A DNA stretch of 50,250 nucleotides from Tepidimonas aquatica (GTDB lineage Bacteria > Pseudomonadota > Gammaproteobacteria > Burkholderiales > Burkholderiaceae_C), in NCBI RefSeq assembly GCF_007556585.1, contig NZ_VJNA01000021.1, positions 1 through 50,250 on the forward strand. Direction: 5' to 3'. This document shows positions 9,373 through 18,347 of the stretch, piece after piece. The notes beneath the pieces were generated by a model that worked only from the letters and a program-made list of their open reading frames with translations, was not told the origin of the DNA and did no database searches. The first letter of the stretch is position 1, and each line of letters begins with the position of its first letter. A program made the translations under genes and the position numbers.

Positions 9373-9385
9373 TCAGCATAGCTGA
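9373..9385. promoter_or_regulatory. Palindrome TCAGC-N3-GCTGA upstream of the spherulin-4-like gene
   Basis: This has the same dyad arms as the site before pelA, here with a 3-bp centre (ata). It lies 15 nt before the ATG at 9401. Its placement mirrors the pelA site, which suggests shared control of the two divergent genes. This is an inference from sequence alone. Confidence 0.4.
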
Positions 9386-9400
9386 ATGCCATAGCAAATC

Positions 9401-10246
9401 ATGAAGAATTGGTACAAACAAAAGCCGGATCTGTTTTGGAAGCGGCCTTGCAGCTGCCCGCAACGGTATTTCGAAAACGCTCTGACACGTCGCCATGTCC
9501 TGGCGACAGGGTTGGGCTTGGCCGCAAGCAGTTTGGCCGGCTGTGGCGGTGGCGGCGATGATGCGGATGCGTCAGCGATCGCGCGCCCACGGTTGCTGGT
9601 GCCGGCGTATTTCCGCGAGACGGCGCTTTGGGCGGCGGTCAGTACACCGCGCGATCCGGCGCACTGGATCATCGCCAACGCCGCCAGCGGCCCGGGAAGC
9701 CGGCGCGATGAAGTACTGGCGGGTTTCATTGCGCAGGCGCGCCAGGGTGGCCATCAGGTGTTGGGTTATGTCGCCACCAACTACACCCGCGTGCCGCTGG
9801 CCACGGTGCTGGATGCGGCGGCGCGCTGGGATCAGCTCTACGGGGTAGGCCATCTGTTCGTCGATGAAGTGGCTGCGCAGGCCAGCGGCCTGGCGTATTA
9901 CGCCGATTTGATCGCGGGCTGGCGGCGGTTGCAGCCGGGTGGCTTGATCGTGCTGAATTCAGGCACGACCCCGGACCCGGGCTATTTTCGGCTCGATCCG
10001 GCGTTGGAAATCGTGGTGTTCGAAGATCGCTGGACGGCGTTTGCGGCCTACCGCTTTCCGGATACGCTGAGGCCATGGCGCGCGCGCAGCCATCTGATCG
10101 TGTATTCGGCACCACAGGAGGCACTGCTTTCCGTGTACGACTTTGTGCGACGGCAGGGGCTGCACGGCTTTTTTGTCACCGACACCAGCTCGGCCGAATA
10201 CCACCTGCGGCTGCCATCGTATTGGGCGCAGCAGGTGGCTCTCTGA
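9401..10246 (+). CDS. Spherulin-4 (GH135-like) secreted putative glycosidase, lipoprotein
   Basis: The 281-residue protein matches the spherulation-specific family 4 pattern: LLVPAYF, then HWIIANAASGPG, GYVATNY and HLFVDEV. The family includes fungal Sph3 (GH135), an endo-acting enzyme on GalNAc-containing galactosaminogalactan. The acid pair D155-E156 and E208 have about the same spacing as the Sph3 active-site acids as I recall them. The N-terminus carries a twin-arginine-like motif (TRRHVL, residues 29-34), a hydrophobic stretch and lipobox LAGC (C48), so it is probably an exported lipoprotein. It is divergent from pelA, whose product acts on another GalNAc-rich polymer. A role in trimming or remodelling Pel is therefore inferred. 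No clear ribosome binding site supports the start, and an internal start is possible. Confidence 0.75.
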   Translation: MKNWYKQKPDLFWKRPCSCPQRYFENALTRRHVLATGLGLAASSLAGCGGGGDDADASAIARPRLLVPAYFRETALWAAVSTPRDPAHWIIANAASGPGSRRDEVLAGFIAQARQGGHQVLGYVATNYTRVPLATVLDAAARWDQLYGVGHLFVDEVAAQASGLAYYADLIAGWRRLQPGGLIVLNSGTTPDPGYFRLDPALEIVVFEDRWTAFAAYRFPDTLRPWRARSHLIVYSAPQEALLSVYDFVRRQGLHGFFVTDTSSAEYHLRLPSYWAQQVAL

Positions 10247-10372
10247 ATCGGCGATCCGTGTCCGTCAACATTGCCGAGCGCGCCCGAATCGGCTCAAGGT
10301 CGAAGTCGGGCGGTTGAGGCCATCTTGCGGGCAGTCGGCTGCGCATCGATCAGCGCCGCCACCGCCTGCCCT

Positions 10373-11500
10373 TCACGAGAAAAAATCGCGCGCCTTCTCG
10401 AACCAGCTCTTCTCGTGCGGGCTGTGCTTGGTGCCGCCCTTGCGGAAGGACTCGTCCAGTTCGCGCAGCAGGCGGCGCTGGTGCTCGGTCAGCTTGACCG
10501 GGGTTTCCACGACGATGTGCGCGTACAGGTCGCCGGGGTAGCTGGAGCGCACGCCCTTGATGCCGCGGCCGCGCAGGCGGAACGTCTTGCCGGTCTGCGT
10601 GCCCTCGGGGATGTCGATGACGGCCTTCTGGCCGTCCAGCGTCGGGATCTCGACCTCGCCGCCGAGTGCCGCGGTGGTGATGCTGACCGGCACCTGCACG
10701 TGCAGGTCGTCGCCGTCGCGCTCGAAGATTTCGTGGCGGCGGATGCGGATCTCGATGTAGAGGTCGCCGGGCGGGCCGCCGTTGCGGCCGGGCTCGCCGT
10801 TGCCGCTGGAGCGGATGCGCATGCCGTCGTCGATGCCGGCCGGGATCTTGATCTCCAGCGTCTTGTGGCGCTTGACGCGGCCCTCGCCGTGGCAGGTGGG
10901 GCAGGGCTCGGGGATGATCTTGCCGCTGCCGTGGCAGTGCGGGCAGGTCTGCTGCACGCTGAAGAAACCTTGCCGCATCTGCACCACGCCGTTGCCGTGG
11001 CAGGTGGGGCAGGTGCGCGCGCTGGTGCCGGGCTTGGCGCCGCTGCCGTGGCAGGTGTCGCAGGTTTCCCAACTGGGCACGCGCACCTGGGTTTCTTTGC
11101 CGCGTGCGGCTTCTTCCAGCGTGATTTCCAGCGCGTACGACAGGTCCGCACCGCGGTACACCTGGCGCCCGCGCGCGCCGCGCGGCGCGCCGAAGATGTC
11201 GCCGAAGATGTCGCCAAAGGCTTCGGAGAACCCGGCAAAGCCGTCGGCGCCGCCGGCGCGCATGTTGGAGTCAACCCCCGCGTGGCCGTAGCGGTCGTAG
11301 GCGGCGCGCTTGTCGGCGTCCGACAGAATTTCGTAGGCCTCTTTGACTTCCTTGAACTTTTCTTCGGCGGCCTTGGCGGCCTCACCCTGGTTGCGGTCCG
11401 GGTGGTATTTCATCGCCAGCTTGCGGTACGCCTTTTTGATGTCGTCTTCGCTGGCGTTGCGGGGTACCCCCAGCACCTCGTAGTAGTCGCGTTTGGCCAT
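10373..11500 (-). CDS. dnaJ: DnaJ, Hsp40 co-chaperone
   Basis: DnaJ delivers unfolded proteins to DnaK and stimulates its ATPase. The 375-residue protein starts at [11 protein letters not shown] (ATG at 11498-11500). The frame is open 10 codons further upstream, but only this start gives the canonical N-terminus. The J domain carries HPD (residues 33-35). A Gly/Phe-rich linker follows, then four zinc-binding CxxCxGxG repeats and the C-terminal substrate-binding domain. The gene follows dnaK by 98 bp that hold a terminator-like hairpin. Confidence 0.97.
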   Translation of the reverse strand: MAKRDYYEVLGVPRNASEDDIKKAYRKLAMKYHPDRNQGEAAKAAEEKFKEVKEAYEILSDADKRAAYDRYGHAGVDSNMRAGGADGFAGFSEAFGDIFGDIFGAPRGARGRQVYRGADLSYALEITLEEAARGKETQVRVPSWETCDTCHGSGAKPGTSARTCPTCHGNGVVQMRQGFFSVQQTCPHCHGSGKIIPEPCPTCHGEGRVKRHKTLEIKIPAGIDDGMRIRSSGNGEPGRNGGPPGDLYIEIRIRRHEIFERDGDDLHVQVPVSITTAALGGEVEIPTLDGQKAVIDIPEGTQTGKTFRLRGRGIKGVRSSYPGDLYAHIVVETPVKLTEHQRRLLRELDESFRKGGTKHSPHEKSWFEKARDFFS

Positions 11501-11533
11501 GGGCAGGACAAAGGGTGTCGATGTGGACAAAAG

Positions 11534-11568
11534 CCGCGCCGGGGCCTGGCACAGGCCACCCGGCGCGG
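11534..11568 (-). terminator. Hairpin between dnaK and dnaJ, probable intrinsic (partial) terminator
   Basis: The arms CCGCGCCGGG (11534-11543) and CCCGGCGCGG (11559-11568) pair perfectly, with an inner GCCTG/CAGGC pairing. On the minus strand the stem is followed by GCTTTTGT. This is the form of a rho-independent terminator lying inside the operon, which would lower dnaJ transcription relative to dnaK. Confidence 0.65.
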
Positions 11569-11598
11569 CGGTGGGCGATCACGCTAGCTGCGGCGCGC

Positions 11599-13530
11599 TC
11601 AGTCGCGCTTGACCTCCTTGACCTCGGCGTCGACGACATCGTCGTCGCTGGCTTTGGCGCTGCCACCGCCGCCCGCGGCCTGGGTGCCGGCGGCACCCTG
11701 GGCCGCTTGCATGTCGGCGTACATTTTTTCGCCCAGTTTTTGGCTGACGCTCATCAGCGCTTCGGTCTTGGCTTCGATGGCGGCCTTGTCGTCGCCCTTG
11801 ACGGCGTCTTCGACCTCCTTGATCGCCGCCTCGATCTTGTCACGCTCGGCGGCGTCGAGCTTGTCGCCGTATTCCTTGAGGCTCTTGCGCACCGAGCTGA
11901 CCAGCGCGTCGGCCTGGTTGCGCGCCTGCACCAGCTCGACCTTTTTCTTGTCCTCGGCGGCGTTGAGCTCGGCGTCTTTCACCATGCGCTGGATTTCCTC
12001 CTCGGTCAGACCCGAGTTGGCCTTGATGGTGATCTTGTTTTCTTTGCCGGTGCCCTTGTCGCGCGCCGACACGTGCAGGATGCCGTTGGCGTCGATGTCG
12101 AAGGTCACCTCGATCTGCGGCACGCCGCGCGGCGCGGGCGGAATGCCCTCCAGGTTGAACTCGCCCAGCAGCTTGTTGTGCGCAGCGATGTCGCGCTCGC
12201 CCTGGTAGACCTTGATCGTCACCGCCGGCTGGTTGTCCTCGGCGGTCGAGAAGATCTGCGAGTACTTGGTCGGGATCGTGGTGTTTTTCTTGATCATCTT
12301 GGTCATGACCCCGCCCATCGTCTCGATGCCCAGCGACAGCGGCGTCACGTCCAGCAGCAGCACGTCGGTGCGCTCACCCGACAGCACCGAGCCCTGGATG
12401 GCCGCGCCGATGGCCACCGCCTCGTCGGGGTTGACGTCCTTGCGCGGATCCTTGCCGAAGAACTCTTTGACCTTTTCCTGCACCTTCGGCATGCGCGTCA
12501 TGCCACCCACCAGGATGACGTCGTCGATGTCGCTGACCTTGACGCCGGCGTCCTTGATGGCGATGCGGCACGGCTCGATCGTGCGCTCGATCAGGTCCTC
12601 CACCAGGCTTTCCAGCTTGGCCCGCGTCAGCTTGATGTTGAGGTGCTTCGGCCCGGTGGCGTCGGCCGTGATGTACGGCAGGTTGATTTCGGTCTGCTGG
12701 CTCGACGACAGCTCGATCTTGGCTTTTTCGGCCGCTTCCTTGAGGCGTTGCAGCGCCAGCACGTCCTTGGACAGGTCAACGCCTTGTTCTTTTTTGAACT
12801 CGGTGATGACGTAGTCGATGATGCGCTGGTCGAAGTCTTCGCCGCCCAGGAAGGTGTCGCCGTTGGTGGATAGCACTTCGAACTGCTTTTCGCCGTCGAC
12901 GTCGGCGATTTCGATGATCGAGATGTCGAACGTGCCGCCGCCGAGGTCATAGACGGCGATCTTGCGGTCGCCCTTGCCCGCCTTGTCCAGCCCGAACGCC
13001 AACGCCGCCGCGGTGGGCTCGTTGATGATGCGCTTGACCTCCAGCCCGGCGATGCGGCCCGCGTCCTTGGTCGCCTGACGCTGCGCGTCGTTGAAGTAGG
13101 CCGGCACCGTGATGACGGCCTCGGTCACCGGCTCGCCCAGGTAGTCCTCGGCGGTCTTTTTCATCTTGCGCAGCACCTCGGCGCTGACCTGCGGCGGCGC
13201 CAGCTTCTGGCCGCGCACTTCGACCCAAGCGTCGCCGTTGTCGGCCTTGACGATCTTGTACGGCATCAGGCCGATGTCTTTTTGGACTTCTTTTTCTTCG
13301 AACTTGCGACCGATCAAGCGCTTGACCGCAAACAGCGTGTTTTTGGGGTTGGTGACGGCCTGGCGCTTGGCCGGGGCGCCGACCAGGATTTCGCCGTCTT
13401 CCAGGTAGGCCACGACCGATGGCGTGGTGCGCGCGCCCTCGGAGTTTTCGATGACCTTGGGCGTGTTGCCCTCCATGACGGCGACGCAGGAGTTGGTCGT
13501 GCCCAGGTCGATGCCGATGATCTTGCCCAT
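11599..13530 (-). CDS. dnaK: DnaK, Hsp70 chaperone
   Basis: DnaK is the cytoplasmic ATP-dependent Hsp70 that binds exposed hydrophobic segments and cycles with DnaJ and GrpE. The 643-residue product begins [15 protein letters not shown] (ATG at 13528-13530, preceded by AGGAG), the standard start. The phosphate-binding loops, the [11 protein letters not shown] motif, the interdomain linker near [13 protein letters not shown] and the acidic/basic tail ending EVKRD are all present. Length matches the family (638 in E. coli). It lies between grpE and dnaJ. Confidence 0.98.
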   Translation of the reverse strand: MGKIIGIDLGTTNSCVAVMEGNTPKVIENSEGARTTPSVVAYLEDGEILVGAPAKRQAVTNPKNTLFAVKRLIGRKFEEKEVQKDIGLMPYKIVKADNGDAWVEVRGQKLAPPQVSAEVLRKMKKTAEDYLGEPVTEAVITVPAYFNDAQRQATKDAGRIAGLEVKRIINEPTAAALAFGLDKAGKGDRKIAVYDLGGGTFDISIIEIADVDGEKQFEVLSTNGDTFLGGEDFDQRIIDYVITEFKKEQGVDLSKDVLALQRLKEAAEKAKIELSSSQQTEINLPYITADATGPKHLNIKLTRAKLESLVEDLIERTIEPCRIAIKDAGVKVSDIDDVILVGGMTRMPKVQEKVKEFFGKDPRKDVNPDEAVAIGAAIQGSVLSGERTDVLLLDVTPLSLGIETMGGVMTKMIKKNTTIPTKYSQIFSTAEDNQPAVTIKVYQGERDIAAHNKLLGEFNLEGIPPAPRGVPQIEVTFDIDANGILHVSARDKGTGKENKITIKANSGLTEEEIQRMVKDAELNAAEDKKKVELVQARNQADALVSSVRKSLKEYGDKLDAAERDKIEAAIKEVEDAVKGDDKAAIEAKTEALMSVSQKLGEKMYADMQAAQGAAGTQAAGGGGSAKASDDDVVDAEVKEVKRD

Positions 13531-13586
13531 GTTGGTGCTCCTATGGAAATACGGTGTGCAACCGTGCAATCGTTGAACTGTTGCCT

Positions 13587-13615
13587 ATGTAGGGCTGGGG
13601 GCGCCGACTTTCAAG
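13587..13615 (-). promoter_or_regulatory. Candidate sigma32 promoter in front of dnaK
   Basis: On the minus strand CTTGAA (13610-13615) matches the heat-shock -35 element and overlaps the grpE stop codon. After a 15-bp spacer comes CCCTACAT (13587-13594), a partial match to the CCCCATnT -10. It lies about 56 bp before the dnaK ATG. The -35 is exact and the -10 weak. Confidence 0.45.
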
Positions 13616-14177
13616 CCCCGCTGCCGTCGGTTTGGGGCGCGGCCACCGTGACCAGCGCCGGGCGCAGCACGCGTTCGTTGATCAGGTAGCCCTTTTGCAG
13701 CGTGGCCACCACGGTGTTGGCGGGCTGGTCCGACGGCACCGCGCTGATGGCTTGGTGCTGGTGCGGGTCGAAGCGCTCGCCCGCCGCCGGCGCGATCGGG
13801 GTGACCTTGTGGCGCTGCAGCGCAGCCAGCAGTTGGCGCAGCGTGGCTTCGGTGCCTTCGCGGATTTGCTGCAGCGTGGCATCCTGCACGCTCAGCCCCG
13901 CCTCCAGGCTGTCCACCACGGGCAGCAGGCTTTCGGCAAAGGCCTCGACGGCGAACTTGCGCACCTTGGCGATTTCTTCCTCGGCACGGCGCCGGGTGTT
14001 GTCGGCGTCGGCCAGCGCGCGCAGCAGTTGTTCGTTGAGCTCGGCGTTGCGCTGGCGCAGCGTTTGCAGCTCCGCTTGGAGGTCGACCGCCGGGCTTTCG
14101 GTCGCGGCTTCGGTGCCGCTGTCGGCGGCCGCGGTGGGGGCTTCGGTTTCGGCGCGCGGGGTGGTGTGGTCGTTCAT
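13611..14177 (-). CDS. grpE: GrpE, nucleotide exchange factor for DnaK
   Basis: GrpE releases ADP from DnaK. The 188-residue protein has an acidic, disordered N-terminus (about 1-35) and a long coiled-coil helix (about 35-75). The C-terminal beta domain carries the family pattern FDPHQHQAI and ends near [20 protein letters not shown]. It is the first gene of the grpE-dnaK-dnaJ set and is preceded by a good sigma32-like promoter. Confidence 0.96.
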   Translation of the reverse strand: MNDHTTPRAETEAPTAAADSGTEAATESPAVDLQAELQTLRQRNAELNEQLLRALADADNTRRRAEEEIAKVRKFAVEAFAESLLPVVDSLEAGLSVQDATLQQIREGTEATLRQLLAALQRHKVTPIAPAAGERFDPHQHQAISAVPSDQPANTVVATLQKGYLINERVLRPALVTVAAPQTDGSGA

Positions 14178-14234
14178 GGTGTCGTGTTTCGATGGGGGTG
14201 ATCAGGCCAACAAGGTGTCACGTACAAGTCAGCC

Positions 14235-14263
14235 AGCTGGGGGCACCTGGGCCCGCTTTCAAG
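14235..14263 (-). promoter_or_regulatory. Sigma32-type heat-shock promoter of grpE
   Basis: On the minus strand CTTGAA (14258-14263), a 15-bp spacer and CCCCAGCT (14235-14242) closely follow the heat-shock consensus CTTGAA-N13-17-CCCCATnT. It lies about 58 bp before the grpE ATG and shares the 127-bp divergent gap with the FAH-family gene. Confidence 0.6.
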
Positions 14264-14304
14264 GGGCGTGCCACAATCGCGCTGACCGACCAGGAGACGT
14301 GGCG

Positions 14305-15165
14305 ATGAAACTCTTTCGTTATGGCCCGCCCGGCGACGAACGCCCCGGCCTGCTCGACGCCCATGGCGTGCGGCGCGACCTCAGCGGCGTGCTGGGCGAC
14401 ATCACTCCCCACACGCTGGGGCCGGATGCGTTGGCCCGGCTGGCGCGGCTGGACACGCAGCGTTTGCCCGAAGTCGACCCGGCCGTGCGGTTGGGGCCGC
14501 CCGTGGGGCAAATCGGCAACGTGCTGGCCATCGGCCTCAATTATGCCGACCACGCCGCCGAAGCGGGGCTGCCCTTGCCACGCCAGCCGATCGTGTTCAG
14601 CAAACACACCGCGGCCATCGCCGGCCCGCACGACGAGGTGTGGGCGCCGCCCGGGGCGGCCAAGCTGGACTGGGAGGTGGAGCTCGCCGTCGTCATCGGC
14701 CGCAGCGCCTGGCACGTGCCCGAGGCCGACGCGCTGGGCTACGTGGCCGGGTACTGTCTGGCCAACGATGTGTCGGAGCGCGCCCACCAACTCGAAATGG
14801 ACGGCCAGTGGATCAAAGGCAAGAGCTACCCGACCCACTGTCCGCTGGGACCGTGGCTGGTCACCACCGACGAGGTACCCGACCCGCAGGCGGTGGACCT
14901 GTGGCTGGACGTCAACGGCCAGCCGCGCCAGCGCGGCAGCACGCGCACGATGGTGTTCGGGGTGGCGTACCTGGTCAGTTACCTGAGCCGCTTCATGCAC
15001 CTGCTGCCCGGTGACGTCATCCTGACCGGTACCCCCCCGGGGGTGGGCATGGGCCACAAGCCGCCGCTGTTTCTGCGGCCGGGTGATGTCGTCGCGCTGG
15101 GCGGCGGCGTGCTGGGGGAGCAGCGCCAGCGCGTGGTGGCAGCGCCGTTGGGCGCGGCGCCCTGA
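14305..15165 (+). CDS. Fumarylacetoacetate hydrolase (FAH) family protein
   Basis: The 286-residue protein belongs to the FAH superfamily of metal-dependent C-C hydrolases, isomerases and decarboxylases. Visible marks are GLNYADHAAEAG near residue 73, the metal-binding glutamates in DWEVELAVVIG and the C-terminal DVILTGTPPGVGMG typical of the family. The ATG at 14305 follows a clear ribosome site (caggagacgtggcg). Members act on 2-hydroxyhepta-2,4-diene-1,7-dioate, acylpyruvates, ureidoglycolate and similar compounds, so the substrate cannot be named. It lies next to an aromatic-catabolism region, divergent from grpE and convergent with the MarR gene. Confidence 0.85.
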   Translation: MKLFRYGPPGDERPGLLDAHGVRRDLSGVLGDITPHTLGPDALARLARLDTQRLPEVDPAVRLGPPVGQIGNVLAIGLNYADHAAEAGLPLPRQPIVFSKHTAAIAGPHDEVWAPPGAAKLDWEVELAVVIGRSAWHVPEADALGYVAGYCLANDVSERAHQLEMDGQWIKGKSYPTHCPLGPWLVTTDEVPDPQAVDLWLDVNGQPRQRGSTRTMVFGVAYLVSYLSRFMHLLPGDVILTGTPPGVGMGHKPPLFLRPGDVVALGGGVLGEQRQRVVAAPLGAAP

Positions 15166-15202
15166 GCGTCGGGGGGGCGGGCATCGGCGGCCCCAGGGCG
15201 TG

Positions 15203-15685
15203 TTATGCCGCTGCCGGGCCTTGGTACACCTTGCGCAGCAGCGCGATCAAGGTGGCTCGCTCGGCGGCGTCGAGGTGGGTGACGTCGGAGCATTCCACGG
15301 CCGCCACCGCTTGCTGTGCCTGCGCCTGCAGGTGCGCGCCCGCGTCGGTGACGTACAGCCCCTGGGCGCGGCGGTCGCCGGGGTGGGCGCGTTTTTCGAT
15401 CAGTCCCCGTTGTTCGAGCCGCCGCAACAGACCCACCAGGTTGGGCGGCAGGATGTCCAGCGCCGCGCACACCTGGCGCGAGGTGACGCCGGGGTTGTGC
15501 GCGATCACCGTCAACACCGAAAACTCCACCACCCGCAGGCCGTACGGCTGCAGCCGCTGCAGCACGTGGCCGATGATGGCCAGTGCGGCGCGGCGGGCGT
15601 TGTAGCCGATGAGCGACTCCAAAAAACCCGTGTCGACGGGGGCGGCCTGAAGGGGCCTTTCGGGTAGGGCGTTCACAGTGCGCAT
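15203..15685 (-). CDS. MarR-family transcriptional regulator
   Basis: The 160-residue protein has the winged helix-turn-helix pattern of MarR regulators. A recognition region VTSRQVCAALDILPPNLVGLLRRLE is followed by the wing DRRAQGLYVTDAG. Flanking helices at both ends would form the dimer. Ferulate operons in Sphingobium and Pseudomonas are controlled by MarR-type repressors that sense hydroxycinnamoyl-CoA thioesters. Proximity to the feruloyl-CoA synthase operon (16.7-23.7 kb) makes that role plausible here, but it is inferred. The start ATG at 15685 is chosen because it opens the continuous frame. Confidence 0.85.
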   Translation of the reverse strand: MRTVNALPERPLQAAPVDTGFLESLIGYNARRAALAIIGHVLQRLQPYGLRVVEFSVLTVIAHNPGVTSRQVCAALDILPPNLVGLLRRLEQRGLIEKRAHPGDRRAQGLYVTDAGAHLQAQAQQAVAAVECSDVTHLDAAERATLIALLRKVYQGPAAA

Positions 15686-15961
15686 TTTCCGCCATAGTTC
15701 ACCCTTGGTCGTGCAGTCGGGCAAGCAGGCCGAATCGCTGCTCGAGGCCAAGAGCCGCGGCCTGTACAAGCCCTTCACCGTCGCGGGACTACTGCAGGCG
15801 GTGCTGGCATGCTGGGTGCCGGCGGACCCGCCAGCGTCCGCCGCGCCGATGGCCCCGGCGGTGCGGTGGCCAGGGACGGCCACAGGGTGTCGATTGGCAC
15901 CCAGGGGGGCGTTGGCAGTGGCCCCGCGGGCGGGGCGTGACGCCTTAGCATCGGCGCCATC

Positions 15962-16714
15962 ATGGCGACCCTGACCCCCCCTGCGGCCGGTGAAACGGCC
16001 GACGTGCTGGTGCTGCAACACACGCTGGAAGACACCCCGGGCTACCTGGCCACGTGGCTGGATGCCGTCGGCGCGCGCTGGGATGTGTTTTGCGCCGAGG
16101 CGGGCCAGGCGTACCCGGCGTCGGTGGCGGGATACCGGGCGCTGGCGGTGTTGGGGGGCGAGTGGAGCGCCAACGACGACCGTCCCTCGCTGCGCCACGC
16201 CGAAGCGCTGATGCACGAGGCCGACGCGCTGGGCATACCGGTCATCGGCCACTGCCTGGGCGGGCAACTGCTGGCGCGCGCCTTTGGCGGCCGCGTGGCG
16301 CGCCTGCCGCAGCCGGAGGTAGGCTGGCTGCCGATCGAGCACGACGGCAGCGCCAGCGCCCGCGCGTGGCTGGGCGACGACCCCCGGCCGGTCGTGTACC
16401 AGTGGCACTACGACGGGGTGGTGGTGCTGCCGGCGGGCGCGGTGGTGCTGGCGTCCTCGTCGGCCTGTGCGGTGCAGGCGTATGCGTTGGGGCCGCACCT
16501 GGGCATGCAGTTTCACGTCGAGATCACGCCGCTGAAAATCGAAACCTGGCTGGCCGACCCTGGCACGGTGTACCCCGACGCGATTGGCCGCCACCCCGAC
16601 ACGGTGCAAGACCCCGAGGCGATGCGGGCCGCAACGCAGCGGCACCAAGCCGCCAGCTACCGCTTGGCCGACCGCATTTACGCCGAGTGGCGGCGCCGCT
16701 GGCGCACGGGCTGA
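15962..16714 (+). CDS. Type 1 glutamine amidotransferase domain protein
   Basis: The 250-residue protein carries the class I glutamine amidotransferase triad: the nucleophile in GHCLGGQ (C98) and the His-Glu pair in FHVE (H186, E188). It resembles the stand-alone GMP-synthase-like amidotransferases whose acceptor is often unknown. It stops one base before the convergent acyl-CoA dehydrogenase stop. Upstream, 276 bp separate it from the MarR gene, and no convincing promoter was found there. Its link to the surrounding aromatic pathway is unclear. Confidence 0.82.
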   Translation: MATLTPPAAGETADVLVLQHTLEDTPGYLATWLDAVGARWDVFCAEAGQAYPASVAGYRALAVLGGEWSANDDRPSLRHAEALMHEADALGIPVIGHCLGGQLLARAFGGRVARLPQPEVGWLPIEHDGSASARAWLGDDPRPVVYQWHYDGVVVLPAGAVVLASSSACAVQAYALGPHLGMQFHVEITPLKIETWLADPGTVYPDAIGRHPDTVQDPEAMRAATQRHQAASYRLADRIYAEWRRRWRTG

Positions 16715-18342
16715 TCAGGCCCGTGCCAGTGCCTGCTCGACCATCTGGCAGTGCCAACCCTGCTGCGGCCACACCCAGCGGTCGAACGCCGCGCCGGCCC
16801 CGGCGTCCCAAGTGGCGTCGGTGGCGCCCAAGCGAGCCCGCGCCCACCCCATCAGCGTGATGGCGACGGCGCGCAACCAGTCGCCAGCCACCGGGTACAA
16901 CGCCAAGCGCTGCGCTTCGCTGGCCGCGGCCAGCGCACCGAGCAGCTCCAGCAGCCGCTGACAACCGTCGAGCCACGCGGGTGTGGCGGCCGCTTGGGGA
17001 TCGCCGCGCAGCCCCTCCAGCAGGGCGCGCAGCGCCGCGCCGCCGTCCGGCAGGGTTTTGCGCAGCAGCAGGTCTTGCGCCTGGATTTCGTTGGTACCCT
17101 CGTAAATCATCGTCACGCGCACGTCGCGCACGATCTGCTCGATGCCCCACTCGCGCACGTAGCCATGGCCGCCGAACACCTGCAGGCAATCGCTGGCGCC
17201 GTGGAAGGCCTGCTCGGTCCAGGCGGCCTTGAGCACCGGCGTGGCCAGCGCGCACCAGGTGTGGGCGGCGCGGCGCACGGCAGGGTCCGGGTGGTGGTGG
17301 GCTACGTCCAGCTGCAGGGCGGTGTGGTAGGCCAGCACCCGCCCCGTGTCGACCCAGGCGCGTTGGGTGTCCAACAGCCGCTGCACCGCCGGGTGGTCGA
17401 TGATCGGGTCGGCTGCCTGGGTCGGGTCGCGCCGCCGTGGCGCGCGCATCTGCTGGCGCTGCTGCGCGTAGTCGTGTGCCTTTTGCCAGGCCGCATCCAG
17501 CAGGCCGATGCCCTGCAGCGCCACGTGCAGACGTGCGGCATTCATCATCACGAACATCGCGGCCAGCCCTTGGTGCGGTTGGCCGACCAGCCAACCGGTG
17601 GCGCCGTCGAAACGCAGCACACAGGTGGGGCTGCCGTGCAGGCCCATTTTGTCTTCGATGCGCTCGCAAACGATGGCGTTGCGCTGCCCGTCGGGCAGCC
17701 ACTTCGGCGCCAGCAGCAGCGTCAGACCCTTGGCCCCGGCAGGGGCGTTGGGCAGCCGCGCCAGCACCAGGTGCACGATGTTGTCGGTGAGGTCATGCTC
17801 GCCGCCGGAGATGAAGAGCTTGGTGCCCTCGATGCGGTAGGTGTCGCCGTCGCACGGCGTGGCCCGGGTGCGCAGCAGGCCCAGGTCGCTGCCGGCGTGG
17901 GGCTCGGTCAGGCACATCGTGGCCAGCCACTCCCCGCTGGCGAGTTTGGGCAGGTAGCGTGCCTGCAGCGCCGCGTCGCCGTGGTGGGCCAGGCACTCGT
18001 AGGCGCCGTGCAGCAGCCCGGGGGCCATGGTCCAGGCGTGGTTGGCGGCGCTGAGCCATTCGTACAGCACGAACGACAGCGCCACTGGCAAACCCTGCCC
18101 CCCGTGTTCGGGGGCGGCTGCCAGGGCGGGCCAGCCCGCCTGCCAAAACGCCCGGTAGGCATCGGCAAAGCCGGGCGGCATCGTCACGGCACCGTCGCGC
18201 CAGCGTGCGCCCACCTCGTCGCCGACGCGGTTGAGCGGCGCCACCACCGCGTGCACGAAGGTGGCCGCTTCGTGCAGCACCTGGCGCACGAGAACAGGTG
18301 GTGCGCGGCGGCGTCCGGGTCGGGGTGGTAGGGTTGGCTCAT
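16715..18342 (-). CDS. Acyl-CoA dehydrogenase, N-terminal reading frame disturbed
   Basis: The protein is an FAD-dependent acyl-CoA dehydrogenase of the long type with an extended C-terminus. Clear motifs are WLATMCLTEPHAGSDLG, GTKLFISGGEHD, QVFGGHGYVREWGIEQ and MIYEGTNEIQ. The expected start (ATG at 18342, MSQPYHPDPDAAAHHLF) is one frame away from the rest. The frames meet near 18284-18292 and one extra base would join them. Otherwise translation could begin at GTG 18289, giving 524 residues without the first helix. It is the last gene of the hydroxycinnamate operon and would introduce the alpha-beta double bond in saturated phenylpropanoyl-CoA. That role is inferred. Confidence 0.8.
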
Positions 18343-18347
18343 GGGGG

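Noticed and set aside
10247-10372. Terminator between the spherulin-4-like gene and dnaJ
   Set aside because: GGGCAG/CTGCCC arms exist, but the stem is short, the loop long and there is no T run.
11515-12873. Plus-strand open frame (452 codons) opposite dnaK
   Set aside because: dnaK is unmistakable, and the antisense frame is a known codon-bias artefact of Hsp70 genes (the NAD-GDH-like antisense ORF).
15166-15202. Terminator between the FAH-family and MarR genes
   Set aside because: Only a 7-bp stem with a loop of about 30 bases can be drawn, which is too weak to claim.
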